A DNA stretch of 64,000 nt from Prauserella shujinwangii (GTDB lineage: Bacteria; Actinomycetota; Actinomycetes; Mycobacteriales; Pseudonocardiaceae): assembly GCF_003001955.1 (NCBI RefSeq), contig NZ_PVNH01000010.1:62001-126000 (forward strand), written 5' to 3'. The translations under genes were made by a program, and so were the position numbers. Positions 24,987 through 32,667 of the stretch are shown in pieces; the first letter of the stretch is position 1, and every line of letters begins with the position of its first letter. The notes under the pieces are model-generated. The model was not told the DNA's origin. It searched no databases and worked only from the letters and a program-made list of their open reading frames with translations.

Positions 24987-27098
24987 TCAGTGGACCGGCT
25001 GCAGCACGACCTGGTCCCTACCGGACAGCGCGGGCACGCCCTCGGCGCCCGGATCGGTGTAGGTCGCGGTGAACACGCCGCGCAGGTCGTCGTGTTCGGG
25101 GTCGTGGCCGGACGGGTCCGTGGTCTCGATGGACCCGGTGCAGCCGACTGCCGTCGTCTGCGCGTGGGCGTGGTCGTTGTGGCCGAGTGCGTAGGTCACC
25201 TCGACCCGCGAGCAGTCGACCGGCTGGTCGTCGGTCACCTCCACCTCGAACTCGACCACGTCGCCGAAGCTGAAGGTCTGCCCATCGACCGGCTTGACCA
25301 GCTCCACCACCGGGGCGGTGTTGCCGACCACGATCTCGACCTCGGCCGAGGCCGAGCGGCCGCGATGCTTGCCGCCGACGTCGGTCACCTGCAGGGTCGC
25401 GGTGTAGACACCGTTCTCCGTGTAGGTGTGCGTGGCGTTCGGCTGCCGCGAGTCCACGGTGCCGTCGGAGTCGAAGTCCCATGCGTACCGCAGACGGTCA
25501 CCGTCGGCGTCCTCCGTGCCCTCGCTCGAGAAGGCGACGGTCAGTGGCGCCTGCCCGTTCGTCACGTCGGCCGACGCCTTCGGGGTCGGCGTGTGGTTGC
25601 CACCCGGCCCGATGTAGTCGATACGGGCGACCTGCGCCTCCGGCAGCTCACGGAAGTAGCCCCTGCCGTACTCGAGGACGTAGAGCGCGCCGTCGGGACC
25701 GAACTCCATGTCGATCGCGCCGGACACCGGGATCGACGGCACGACGTCCTCGATGGACGCGAGCTGCCCGGACGCGTCGAGCCGGAAACCCTTGATGTAG
25801 TCGCGGGTCCATTCGTAGAACAGCGGCATACCGTCGTAGTACTCCGGCCACGCGACGGGGGCGCGGCCCCGGGTGTCCCGCGCGTCGTAGTCGTACGCGG
25901 GCCCGGCCATCGGCCCGATGCCGCCGGTGCCGAGCTCGGGGAACCGCTCGGACTGGCCGTAGCTGTACCATACGTCGGGCTGCTCGACCGGCGGCAGCTC
26001 GGTCAGGCCGGTGTTGTGCGGCGACTCGTTGACCGGGTTGGCGCAGTCGAACGGCGCACCGGACTGCTGGGTGGCGAAGTCGTAGTCGACGTACGGCATG
26101 TCCGGCGTGACGCAGTATGGCCAGCCGTGGTTGCCCGCTTCGGTGGCGACGAACCACTTTCCGTGCCCGGCGGGCCCGCGCTGCGGGCTCGCCGACCTGG
26201 CGTCCGGCGAGTAGTCGGCGACGTAGAGGTCACCGTTGCCGTTGACCTCGATCCGGAACGGGTTGCGCAGCCCCATCAGGTAGATCTCGGGGCGGGTTTT
26301 CGGGGTACCCGGCTCGAACAGGTTGCCCTCGGGGATCGTGTAGGAGCCGTCCTTCTCCACGTGGATGCGCAGGACCTTGCCGCGCAGGTCGTTCGTGTTC
26401 GCCGAGGTGCGCTGCGCGTCGTAGGCGGGGTTGCGGTTCTCCCGCTCGTCGATCGGGGCGTAACCGTCGGAGGAGAACGGGTTGGTGTCGTCGCCGGTGG
26501 ACAGGTACAGGTTGCCCTCGCCGTCGAAGGCGATGTCCCCACCGACGTGGCAGCAGATACCGCGGTCTTCCTTCACCTCGAGGATCTGCTGCTCGGTGGA
26601 GAGGTCGAGCTTGTTACCGACGAGCTGGAATCGGGAAAGCCGCTGCACGCCCTCGAACTTCGCGAAGTCGGCCGGGGTGCCGGTGGCCGGGGCGTCACCC
26701 TCGTTGATGTCGGGTGTGGACGGATCGTCGACCGGGGTGTCCATCGGCGGGGCGTAGTAGAGGTACACCCACCGGTTGCTCTTGCCGTTGAAGCCGGGGT
26801 CGACGGCGACGCTCTGCAGCCCTTCCTCGTCGTGGCTGTAGACGTCCAGCTCCGCAGCGAGGGTGTTGAGTCCGGTGTCGGGGTCGTGCAACCACAGCTC
26901 GCCGCCGCGCGTGGTGTGCAGGACGCGGGTATCGGGCAGGACGGCGAGGTCGATGGGCTCGCCCGGGGTGTCGTTGAGGGTCACCTTCTGGAACGCCGAG
27001 TCGGCGGGCGGCTCTGGTTCGGCCGTCGATGCCGCTGGTGCCACGGCCAGGGCCGCGCCCGCGGCGGCGACCACGGCCACCATGCGTGATGCTCGCAT
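24987..27098 (-). CDS. Secreted glucose/sorbosone dehydrogenase-like protein with PKD domain
   Basis: 703-residue exported protein. A signal peptide (MVAVVAAAGAALAVAPAAS) is followed by a six-bladed GSDH propeller (about residues 40-480, with GICCHVGGDIAFDGEGNLYL and LMGLRNPFRIEV). A PKD domain (about 505-590, YAWDFDSDGTVDS) and a C-terminal Ig/beta-sandwich come next. GSDH proteins oxidise sugars with PQQ, though many lack proven cofactors. The ATG at 27098 has AGGTAGG just upstream. It follows the Tat-exported sugar epimerase gene on the same strand, suggesting joint extracellular sugar processing. Confidence 0.92.
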   Translation of the reverse strand: MRASRMVAVVAAAGAALAVAPAASTAEPEPPADSAFQKVTLNDTPGEPIDLAVLPDTRVLHTTRGGELWLHDPDTGLNTLAAELDVYSHDEEGLQSVAVDPGFNGKSNRWVYLYYAPPMDTPVDDPSTPDINEGDAPATGTPADFAKFEGVQRLSRFQLVGNKLDLSTEQQILEVKEDRGICCHVGGDIAFDGEGNLYLSTGDDTNPFSSDGYAPIDERENRNPAYDAQRTSANTNDLRGKVLRIHVEKDGSYTIPEGNLFEPGTPKTRPEIYLMGLRNPFRIEVNGNGDLYVADYSPDARSASPQRGPAGHGKWFVATEAGNHGWPYCVTPDMPYVDYDFATQQSGAPFDCANPVNESPHNTGLTELPPVEQPDVWYSYGQSERFPELGTGGIGPMAGPAYDYDARDTRGRAPVAWPEYYDGMPLFYEWTRDYIKGFRLDASGQLASIEDVVPSIPVSGAIDMEFGPDGALYVLEYGRGYFRELPEAQVARIDYIGPGGNHTPTPKASADVTNGQAPLTVAFSSEGTEDADGDRLRYAWDFDSDGTVDSRQPNATHTYTENGVYTATLQVTDVGGKHRGRSASAEVEIVVGNTAPVVELVKPVDGQTFSFGDVVEFEVEVTDDQPVDCSRVEVTYALGHNDHAHAQTTAVGCTGSIETTDPSGHDPEHDDLRGVFTATYTDPGAEGVPALSGRDQVVLQPVH

Positions 27099-27178
27099 GG
27101 TCACCTACCTCTCTTGTCTGTATTCCGTTGGGGGAGGGGAGGGTTCGTCCGGGGTTGTGGGGCCGTTCGGCTCCGTCC

Positions 27179-28138
27179 TCAGAAGCGCAGGCCGCGGAGG
27201 TAGCGGTAGCCGACCTCGGCGGTCTGCAGCGGGGTGACGTCGGGGGTGTCGTTCTCGACGATGTACTCGAGCACCGAGTGGGCGCGGAAGATCCGGCGGA
27301 AGTCGATCATGCCGGTGCCGAGGTCGGCCATGTCGCCGGTGTCGGCGTGGCGGTCCTTGACGTGGTACTGCAGGACCCGCTGGGGCGCGCACCGGATGAC
27401 GTCGATGGTGAAGCCCTCCGGGTCCTCGGCGCCGTCACCGCTCTCGATGCCGCCCCGCACCGCCCAGTACAGGTCGATCTCGAGGTGCACCAGCCGCGGG
27501 TCCAGTTCGGACGTCAGCACGTCCCACGGCGTCTTGCCGTTGCCGAGATCGATGGTGAACTCGTGGGCGTGGTTGTGGTAGCCGTAGCGGATACCGGCCG
27601 AGCGGGCGACCTCGGCCTCCCGGTTCATCGCCTCGGCCCAGCGCTTCCAGTCGTCGCCGTTCGAGGAGTTCAGGTACGGCACGACCATGAAGGACTGGCC
27701 GAGGGTGACGGCGTTCGCCACCTTGGTCTCGAGCTGGGCCTGGCTGCCGCTGATGCCGTCGTGGCTCGACGTCGCGGAGATGCCGAGCTCGTCATAGAAG
27801 GCCCGCAGCTCACCGGCGGTGCGGCCGAAGTAGCCGAGCGCCTGCTCCACCTTGGGGTAGCCGAGCGCGGCGATACGACGCAGGGTCTCGTCGAAGCCGG
27901 GCGATCCCCGCAGCGCGTCCCGCACGGTCCACAGCTGGATGCTGATCAACCCCGGTGGAACGCGGCGCCTCCCGGTCACGCGGGTCGTGGCCTGCGCGGC
28001 CGTCCCGCCGAGGCCGGCCCCCACCAGCGCCGCACCGGCCATGCCCGCCATCGCTCCCCGGAGCATCGACCGGCGGCTGAGCCCCCGTTCCGCGAGTGAC
28101 TGGCCGAGCGCGGACTCACCGTCGAATCCGTAACACAT
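27179..28138 (-). CDS. Tat-exported sugar phosphate isomerase/epimerase-like TIM barrel
   Basis: 319-residue xylose-isomerase-like TIM-barrel protein. Residues 20-50 are a Tat signal (GLSRRSMLRGAMAGMAGAAL). The barrel contains ISIQLWTVRDAL, YGYHNHAHEF, LEIDLYWAVRGG and YHVKDRHADT, with His/Glu/Asp metal ligands. The ATG at 28138 follows AGGTAGGAG. Exported members often act on oxidised or keto-sugars rather than phosphates, so the name reflects fold only. It heads an operon with the secreted dehydrogenase. Confidence 0.92.
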   Translation of the reverse strand: MCYGFDGESALGQSLAERGLSRRSMLRGAMAGMAGAALVGAGLGGTAAQATTRVTGRRRVPPGLISIQLWTVRDALRGSPGFDETLRRIAALGYPKVEQALGYFGRTAGELRAFYDELGISATSSHDGISGSQAQLETKVANAVTLGQSFMVVPYLNSSNGDDWKRWAEAMNREAEVARSAGIRYGYHNHAHEFTIDLGNGKTPWDVLTSELDPRLVHLEIDLYWAVRGGIESGDGAEDPEGFTIDVIRCAPQRVLQYHVKDRHADTGDMADLGTGMIDFRRIFRAHSVLEYIVENDTPDVTPLQTAEVGYRYLRGLRF

Positions 28139-28212
28139 GGGACTCCTACCTCTCTCGATCGGGATCGCCTGAGCTTCGACAGCCCGGCGTGACCTCCCGG
28201 ACAGGGCCGCGA

Positions 28213-28258
28213 GTGCGCGGGCACCGGAACGCCTCCGCAGACCGGCGGGTGCCCGCAC
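28213..28258 (-). promoter_or_regulatory. Leader hairpin in the 5' UTR of the sugar operon
   Basis: In the transcript sense, arm GTGCGGGCACC pairs with GGTGCCCGCGCAC across about 22 bases with a two-base bulge. It lies in a roughly 130-base leader upstream of the epimerase gene. It does not match a riboswitch class I recognise. Confidence 0.45.
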
Positions 28259-28276
28259 CTTTTCGCATGGCACGGA

Positions 28277-28324
28277 ACAGTAAGCGCACTTTTGATTACG
28301 GTCAACATAGGTCTGTGTCCTATG
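28277..28324 (-). promoter_or_regulatory. Sugar operon promoter with upstream dyad
   Basis: On the minus strand TTGACC (28300-28305) and TACTGT (28277-28282) are 17 bases apart, a good housekeeping promoter. Immediately upstream is the perfect dyad CATAGG-N7-CCTATG (28306-28324), a likely regulator site. No regulator gene is adjacent. Confidence 0.6.
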
Positions 28325-28427
28325 AACTGAAGGATGCGCTCAGTGATCGCATTCGAGCCGACAAACGGCAGAACAGCACGGGGGCTCCGGACGACGGCGA
28401 TGAAGTCGGAAAAACCTGTCGCGGGGG

Positions 28428-28454
28428 TGTCGATCCGGGGCATGCTCGTTCGAC
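28428..28454 (+). promoter_or_regulatory. ECF42-type promoter of the DGPF gene
   Basis: TGTCGA (28428-28433), 17 bases, then CGAC (28451-28454). As I recall, ECF42 sigma factors use TGTCGA at -35 and a CG(A/T)C-like -10. It is 57 bases before the DGPF gene, which is followed by an ECF42 sigma gene. The same layout occurs at 31535-31561. Confidence 0.65.
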
Positions 28455-28510
28455 GCGTGGGCAGGACGCGGCGAGGGCCCCGTCCGCAGGGACACGGAAA
28501 GGACTCCGAC

Positions 28511-28930
28511 ATGAGGTTCATGCTGATCGTCAAGGCGAACGAGGAGACCGAGGCGGGCGTCATGCCCACCGAGCAGGAGCTGGCCGAGATGGGCAGGTTC
28601 AACGAGGAACTGGTGAACGCGGGCATCATGCTGGCCGGGGACGGCCTGCAGCCCAGCTCCGCGGGCGCGCGGGTCACCTTCTCCGGCGGGCGCCCCTCGG
28701 TGACCGACGGACCGTTCACCGAGGCCAAGGAACTCATCGCCGGGTACTGGGTCATCGATGTGAAGTCGCGCGACGAGGCGATCGAATGGGCGCGCCGGGT
28801 GCCCTTCCAGGAGGGCGAGATCGAGGTGCGCAAGGTCTTCGAGACCGAGGACTTCGGCGAGGCCGCCACGCCGGAGATCAGGGAGCACGAGCAGCGGCTC
28901 CGCGAGCGGATCGCCGAGCAGCGCGACTGA
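28511..28930 (+). CDS. YciI/DGPF domain protein (ECF42 partner)
   Basis: 139-residue ferredoxin-fold protein. It begins MRFMLIVKANEETEAGVMPT and carries the VTDGPFTEAKELIAGYWVID motif that gives DGPF proteins their name. DGPF genes are regularly linked to, and are targets of, ECF42 sigma factors; their activity is unknown. The ATG follows AAAGGA. It lies behind an ECF42-type promoter and 74 bases before the first sigma gene. It is the only DGPF gene in the window although two ECF42 genes are present. Confidence 0.93.
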   Translation: MRFMLIVKANEETEAGVMPTEQELAEMGRFNEELVNAGIMLAGDGLQPSSAGARVTFSGGRPSVTDGPFTEAKELIAGYWVIDVKSRDEAIEWARRVPFQEGEIEVRKVFETEDFGEAATPEIREHEQRLRERIAEQRD

Positions 28931-29004
28931 GGGCCGTCATGCGCGGGGTGGGATACGCGCGCGTCGCTTGCCGAGGACGGTGTCAGCTGCTCTGATGGGC
29001 GGTT

Positions 29005-30282
29005 GTGACGACCGTTGCTCCGGACATCCACCGCACGATCGACGCGGTGTGGCGCATCGAGTCCGCCCGGCTCGTCGCCGGCCTGGCCCGCATGGTGCAC
29101 GACGTGGGGCTCGCGGAGGAGCTGGCGCAGGACGCGCTCGTGTCGGCGCTGGAGCAGTGGCCGGACTCGGGTGTCCCGGACAACCCGGGCGCCTGGCTCA
29201 TGGCCGTCGGCAAGCGGCGCGCGATCGACCAGATCCGCAGGCAGGACCGGCTGGAGCGCAAGGTCGAGGAGATCGGCCGCGATTTGGAGACCCGGCAGGT
29301 CGCGGCCGGCCCCGACGACGTGGAGGAGATCCAGGACGACCTGCTGCGGCTGGTGTTCACCTCCTGCCACCCCGTGCTGTCGACGGAGGCCAGGGTCGCG
29401 CTGACACTGCGCCTGCTGGGCGGGCTGACCACCGACGAGATCGCCCGCGCGTTCCTCGTGCCGGAGGCGACGGTCGCGCAGCGCATCGTGCGGGCCAAGC
29501 GGACGCTGACGAAGAAGAAGGTGCCCTTCGAGGTGCCCGCCGGAGCGGAACTGACCGAACGCCTCTCCTCGGTCCTCGAGGTCATCTACCTGATCTTCAA
29601 CGAGGGCTACTCCGCGACCACCGGCGAGCACTGGACACGGCCCGAGCTGTGCGCCGACGCGATGCGGCTCGCCCGCATGCTCGCCCGGCTGGCACCCCAC
29701 GAGCCCGAGGTGCACGGGCTCGTCGCGCTGCTGGAGATCCAGGCCTCGCGCATCCGTGCCCGGACCGGCCCCGAGGGGGAGCCGGTCCTGCTGCTCGACC
29801 AGGACCGGGCGCGCTGGGATCAGCTGCTGATCCGCAGGGGACTCGCGGCGCTGGACCGCGCCGAGAGCCTGACCGACACCCCCGGCCCGTACACGCTGCA
29901 GGCCGCGATCGCGGCCTGCCACGCCCGCGCTCGCCGCCAGGAGGACACCGACTGGGTCCGGATCGCCGCGCTCTACACCGCCCTGGCACAGCGGATGCCG
30001 TCCCCGGTGGTCGAGCTGAACCGGGCGGTGGCGCTGTCGATGGCGTTCGGCCCCGCGGCCGGGCTGGAGCTGGTGGACGAGCTGGTCGGCGATCCCGCCC
30101 TGCGGGGTTACCACCTGCTGCCCAGCGTCCGTGGCGACCTGCTGCGGAAGCTGGGCCGGGACGCCGAGGCGCGCGCGGAGTTCGAACGCGCCGCCGAGCT
30201 CACCCGCAACGCGCGCGAGCGGAACCTGCTCCTGGAGCGGGCGCGGGCCTGTGCCGAGCGAGCCGGTCAGCCGACCGGCTGA
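29005..30282 (+). CDS. ECF42-group RNA polymerase sigma factor (copy A)
   Basis: 425-residue sigma factor. Sigma2 (about residues 10-80) has [16 protein letters not shown] and [20 protein letters not shown]. Sigma4 (about 110-170) has [21 protein letters not shown] roughly 240-residue C-terminal extension (DUF6596/TPR-like, with [20 protein letters not shown]) is required in this group. No anti-sigma gene is present. It follows the DGPF gene on the same strand and is convergent with a paralogue, overlapping it by 16 bases. Confidence 0.95.
   Translation: MTTVAPDIHRTIDAVWRIESARLVAGLARMVHDVGLAEELAQDALVSALEQWPDSGVPDNPGAWLMAVGKRRAIDQIRRQDRLERKVEEIGRDLETRQVAAGPDDVEEIQDDLLRLVFTSCHPVLSTEARVALTLRLLGGLTTDEIARAFLVPEATVAQRIVRAKRTLTKKKVPFEVPAGAELTERLSSVLEVIYLIFNEGYSATTGEHWTRPELCADAMRLARMLARLAPHEPEVHGLVALLEIQASRIRARTGPEGEPVLLLDQDRARWDQLLIRRGLAALDRAESLTDTPGPYTLQAAIAACHARARRQEDTDWVRIAALYTALAQRMPSPVVELNRAVALSMAFGPAAGLELVDELVGDPALRGYHLLPSVRGDLLRKLGRDAEARAEFERAAELTRNARERNLLLERARACAERAGQPTG
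30261..30280. terminator. Hairpin spanning both sigma-factor stop codons
   Basis: AGCCGGTC-AGCC-GACCGGCT is a perfect 8-bp stem with a 4-base loop. It contains the leftward stop (30267-30269) and touches the rightward stop (30280-30282), so it can act on both transcripts. Confidence 0.6.
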
Positions 30283-31493
30283 CGTTTCCGCCGCAGCAGC
30301 GCCCGCTCGGCCTCGTTGTCGGTGCGGGCGAGCGCGGCGTCGTAGGCGTCCCTGGCCTCGCGGTCCCGGCCGAGCCGGTGCAGCAGATCGGCGCGCACGG
30401 CGTGGAACAGGTGGTGCCGCTCCAGCCGCGACCCGAGTTCGTCGACGAGTCCGAGCGCGGCGGCCGGTCCCTCGACCTCGGCCACCGCCACGGCCCGGTG
30501 CAGCGACACGATGGGGCTGGGAGCCAGCACGGCGAGCTGGTCGTAGAGCCGGACGATCTGCGACCAGTCGGTGTCCTGCACGGTCGCGGCCTCGCTGTGG
30601 ACGGCGTTGATCGCGGCCTGGATCTGGTACGGCCCCGGCTGGTCGCGCCGCAGGCATTGCCGGACCAGGGCCTGGCCCTCCGCGATGAGGTCGCGGTCCC
30701 AGCGGGCGCGGTCCTGGTCGGCCAGCAGCACCGGGTCGCCCTCCGGCGTGGTGCGGGCGGACCGCCGCGCCTCGGTCAGCAGCATCAGCGCCAGCAGACC
30801 CCGCACCTCGGGCTCGTCGGGCATGAGCTCGGCCAGCAGCCTGCCGAGCCGGATCGCCTCCGCGCACAGGTCGTCGCGGACGAGCGCGTCGCCCGAGGTC
30901 GCCGTGTGCCCCTCGGTGAAGACGAGGTAGACGACGGCGAGCACGGCCCTGAGGCGGCCGGGCAGGTCGGCGTCCCTCGGCACCCGGTACGGGATGCGCG
31001 CGTCCCGGATCTTGTTCTTCGCCCGCACCAGCCGCTGCGCCATGGTCGGCTCCGGCACCAGGAACGCCCGCGCGATCTCCACCGTGGTGAGCCCGCCCAG
31101 CAGGCGCAGAGTGAGCGCCACCTGCGCGGGTGTGGCGAGCGCGGGGTGGCAGCAGGTGAAGATGAGGCGCAGTCGGTCGTCCCGCACGGGTCCCTCCTCG
31201 GCCGGTTCGGTGGGGGCGTGCAGCAGCTGAGCCTCGGCGTGCCGGTCGGCGCGGGACGCCTCGCGGCGCAGGCGGTCGATCGCGCGGTTGCGGGCCGTGG
31301 TGATGATCCATCCGGCCGGGCTCGGCGGCAGCCCCTCGGCAGGCCACCGCCGGACGGCCTCGGTGAACGCCTCCTGCACCATCTCCTCGGCGAGGTCGAT
31401 GTCACCGAACGCCCGGATCAGGGAAGCCACGGCACGGCCGTGCTCCGCCCGGAAGACCTGGCCGATCTCCGCCGGTGTGGCCGCCGGCGCCAT
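30267..31493 (-). CDS. ECF42-group RNA polymerase sigma factor (copy B)
   Basis: 408-residue paralogue of the convergent gene. Sigma2 is [20 protein letters not shown] with [18 protein letters not shown]. Sigma4 is [18 protein letters not shown]. The C-terminal extension has [20 protein letters not shown] and TPR-like helices. No DGPF gene or anti-sigma gene lies beside it. Its own upstream region has an ECF42-type promoter (31535-31561), so it may be autoregulated or driven by copy A. Confidence 0.94.
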   Translation of the reverse strand: MAPAATPAEIGQVFRAEHGRAVASLIRAFGDIDLAEEMVQEAFTEAVRRWPAEGLPPSPAGWIITTARNRAIDRLRREASRADRHAEAQLLHAPTEPAEEGPVRDDRLRLIFTCCHPALATPAQVALTLRLLGGLTTVEIARAFLVPEPTMAQRLVRAKNKIRDARIPYRVPRDADLPGRLRAVLAVVYLVFTEGHTATSGDALVRDDLCAEAIRLGRLLAELMPDEPEVRGLLALMLLTEARRSARTTPEGDPVLLADQDRARWDRDLIAEGQALVRQCLRRDQPGPYQIQAAINAVHSEAATVQDTDWSQIVRLYDQLAVLAPSPIVSLHRAVAVAEVEGPAAALGLVDELGSRLERHHLFHAVRADLLHRLGRDREARDAYDAALARTDNEAERALLRRKRQPVG

Positions 31494-31534
31494 TCCCGCT
31501 CCCTCCGCTCACGCTGCTGTCCGCTCACCCCTCA

Positions 31535-31561
31535 CACGAACGGCGAGCCCTCGGATCGACA
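31535..31561 (-). promoter_or_regulatory. ECF42-type promoter of sigma copy B
   Basis: On the minus strand TGTCGA (31556-31561), 17 bases, then CGTG (31535-31538), about 42 bases before the ATG at 31493. The first nine bases (TGTCGATCC) and the GTTCG end of the element match the DGPF promoter at 28428. Confidence 0.65.
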
Positions 31562-31613
31562 GCGTACGGCCGGACGGCCGGAACCGGCTGTCCCCGGCAC
31601 GGCGGCGCACCGA

Positions 31614-31661
31614 GCTGGTGAGGGGGAAACGTCGTTCTCACCACGTTTGCCGCTCCCGAGC
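31614..31661. repeat. 48-bp palindromic repeat, copy 2 (diverged)
   Basis: Same length and core (GGGAAACGT...CCACGTTT) as the copies at 21403 and 63814, but 6 of 23 arm positions mismatch. It begins 9 bases after the leftward alpha/beta-hydrolase stop (31671), again immediately 3' of a gene. Confidence 0.7.
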
Positions 31662-31670
31662 CGCCGGGCG

Positions 31671-32549
31671 TCACCGGGCCAGCAGTGCGCGCAGCGCCTT
31701 GGCGATGTCGGCGGGACCCTCCTCGGCCATGAAGTGGCCGCACGTGACGGTGTCGTGGTGCAGGTCGGGCGCCCACGCCCGCCAGCGGGCCGCGGCGTCG
31801 AAGCCGAGGGCCGCGCCCCAGTCCTGCTGGAGCACCGACACCGGCATCCGCAGCCGCTCGCCCGCGGCGCGGTCGGCGCGATCGTGCTCGACGTCGATCC
31901 CGGCGGAGGCACGGTAGTCGGCCACGATCGACGGCACGGCGGAGCGGCAGGCGTCGAGGTAGGCGGCGCGCACGTCGGCGGGGATCGCCTCCGGATCCCG
32001 CGTCCAGCTGTCGAGGAAGTAGGCGAAGAACTCGTCGGCGCTCGCCGAGATCATGCGTTCGGGCAGGCCGGGCGGCTGGGCCATCAGGTAGAGGTGGAAC
32101 CCGACGGCGGCGCCGACCCCGTGCAGGACGTCCCACATGTCCAGCGTGGGCAGCACGTCCAGGCACGCCAGGTGGGTGATCGCGTCCGGGTGGTCGAGCC
32201 CCGCGCGGAACGCGACCAGCGCGCCCCGGTCGTGGCCCGCGAGCGCGAACCGGTCATGCCCCAGCGCGCGGGCGAGCGCGACGACGTCGGCTGCCATCGT
32301 GCGCTTGGCGTAGCGGGTGCCGTCGGTCTCGGCGGGCTTGTCGCTGGCGCCGTAGCCGCGCAGGTCCGGGCAGATCACGGTGTGGTCGGCGGCGAGGTCG
32401 GCCGCGACATGCCGCCACATCAGGTGGGTCTGGGGAAAGCCGTGCAGCAGCACGATCGGCGTTCCGGTGCCGCCGACCGCGGCGTGCAGCGACACGCCGT
32501 CGGCGACGGGCACGCGCTGGTGGTCGAAGCCGGCGAGGACAGGTGTCAT
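31671..32549 (-). CDS. Alpha/beta hydrolase, haloacetate dehalogenase-like
   Basis: 292-residue hydrolase with HGFPQTHLMWRHVA (oxyanion region), DLRGYGASDKP, GHDRGA (aspartate nucleophile, as in dehalogenases and epoxide hydrolases), and CGHFMAEEGP with the catalytic histidine. The pattern is that of fluoroacetate dehalogenase relatives, but actual substrates vary widely. It is divergent from the BTAD regulator gene, which may control it. The 48-bp repeat follows its stop. Confidence 0.92.
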   Translation of the reverse strand: MTPVLAGFDHQRVPVADGVSLHAAVGGTGTPIVLLHGFPQTHLMWRHVAADLAADHTVICPDLRGYGASDKPAETDGTRYAKRTMAADVVALARALGHDRFALAGHDRGALVAFRAGLDHPDAITHLACLDVLPTLDMWDVLHGVGAAVGFHLYLMAQPPGLPERMISASADEFFAYFLDSWTRDPEAIPADVRAAYLDACRSAVPSIVADYRASAGIDVEHDRADRAAGERLRMPVSVLQQDWGAALGFDAAARWRAWAPDLHHDTVTCGHFMAEEGPADIAKALRALLAR

Positions 32550-32667
32550 GGTGGCGCCCTTTCGTGGGAGGTGAGAACCCGTATCGGCGCCGTCAGCGTG
32601 CCGGGCGTGAATGAGCAGCGGATGAGCGCGCTACCGTGACGCGGGATCTCGTCGGGAGGGCGGACGC

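Larger units (their letters stand above)
28139..28510. other. 372-base divergent intergenic region
   Basis: No gene is supported here. The region holds the long leader and promoter of the leftward sugar operon (hairpin 28213-28258, promoter 28277-28305, dyad 28306-28324) and, on the right, an ECF42-type promoter for the DGPF gene (28428-28454). Confidence 0.7.

Noticed and set aside
28213-28258. Leader hairpin considered as a riboswitch
   Set aside because: Only one stem is evident and no conserved core of a known class is recognised; kept only as a leader hairpin.
27976-32639. Two open frames of over 1100 residues on opposite strands across the sigma-factor region
   Set aside because: Both run antisense or out of frame to the two ECF42 genes and the hydrolase and have shadow-type composition.
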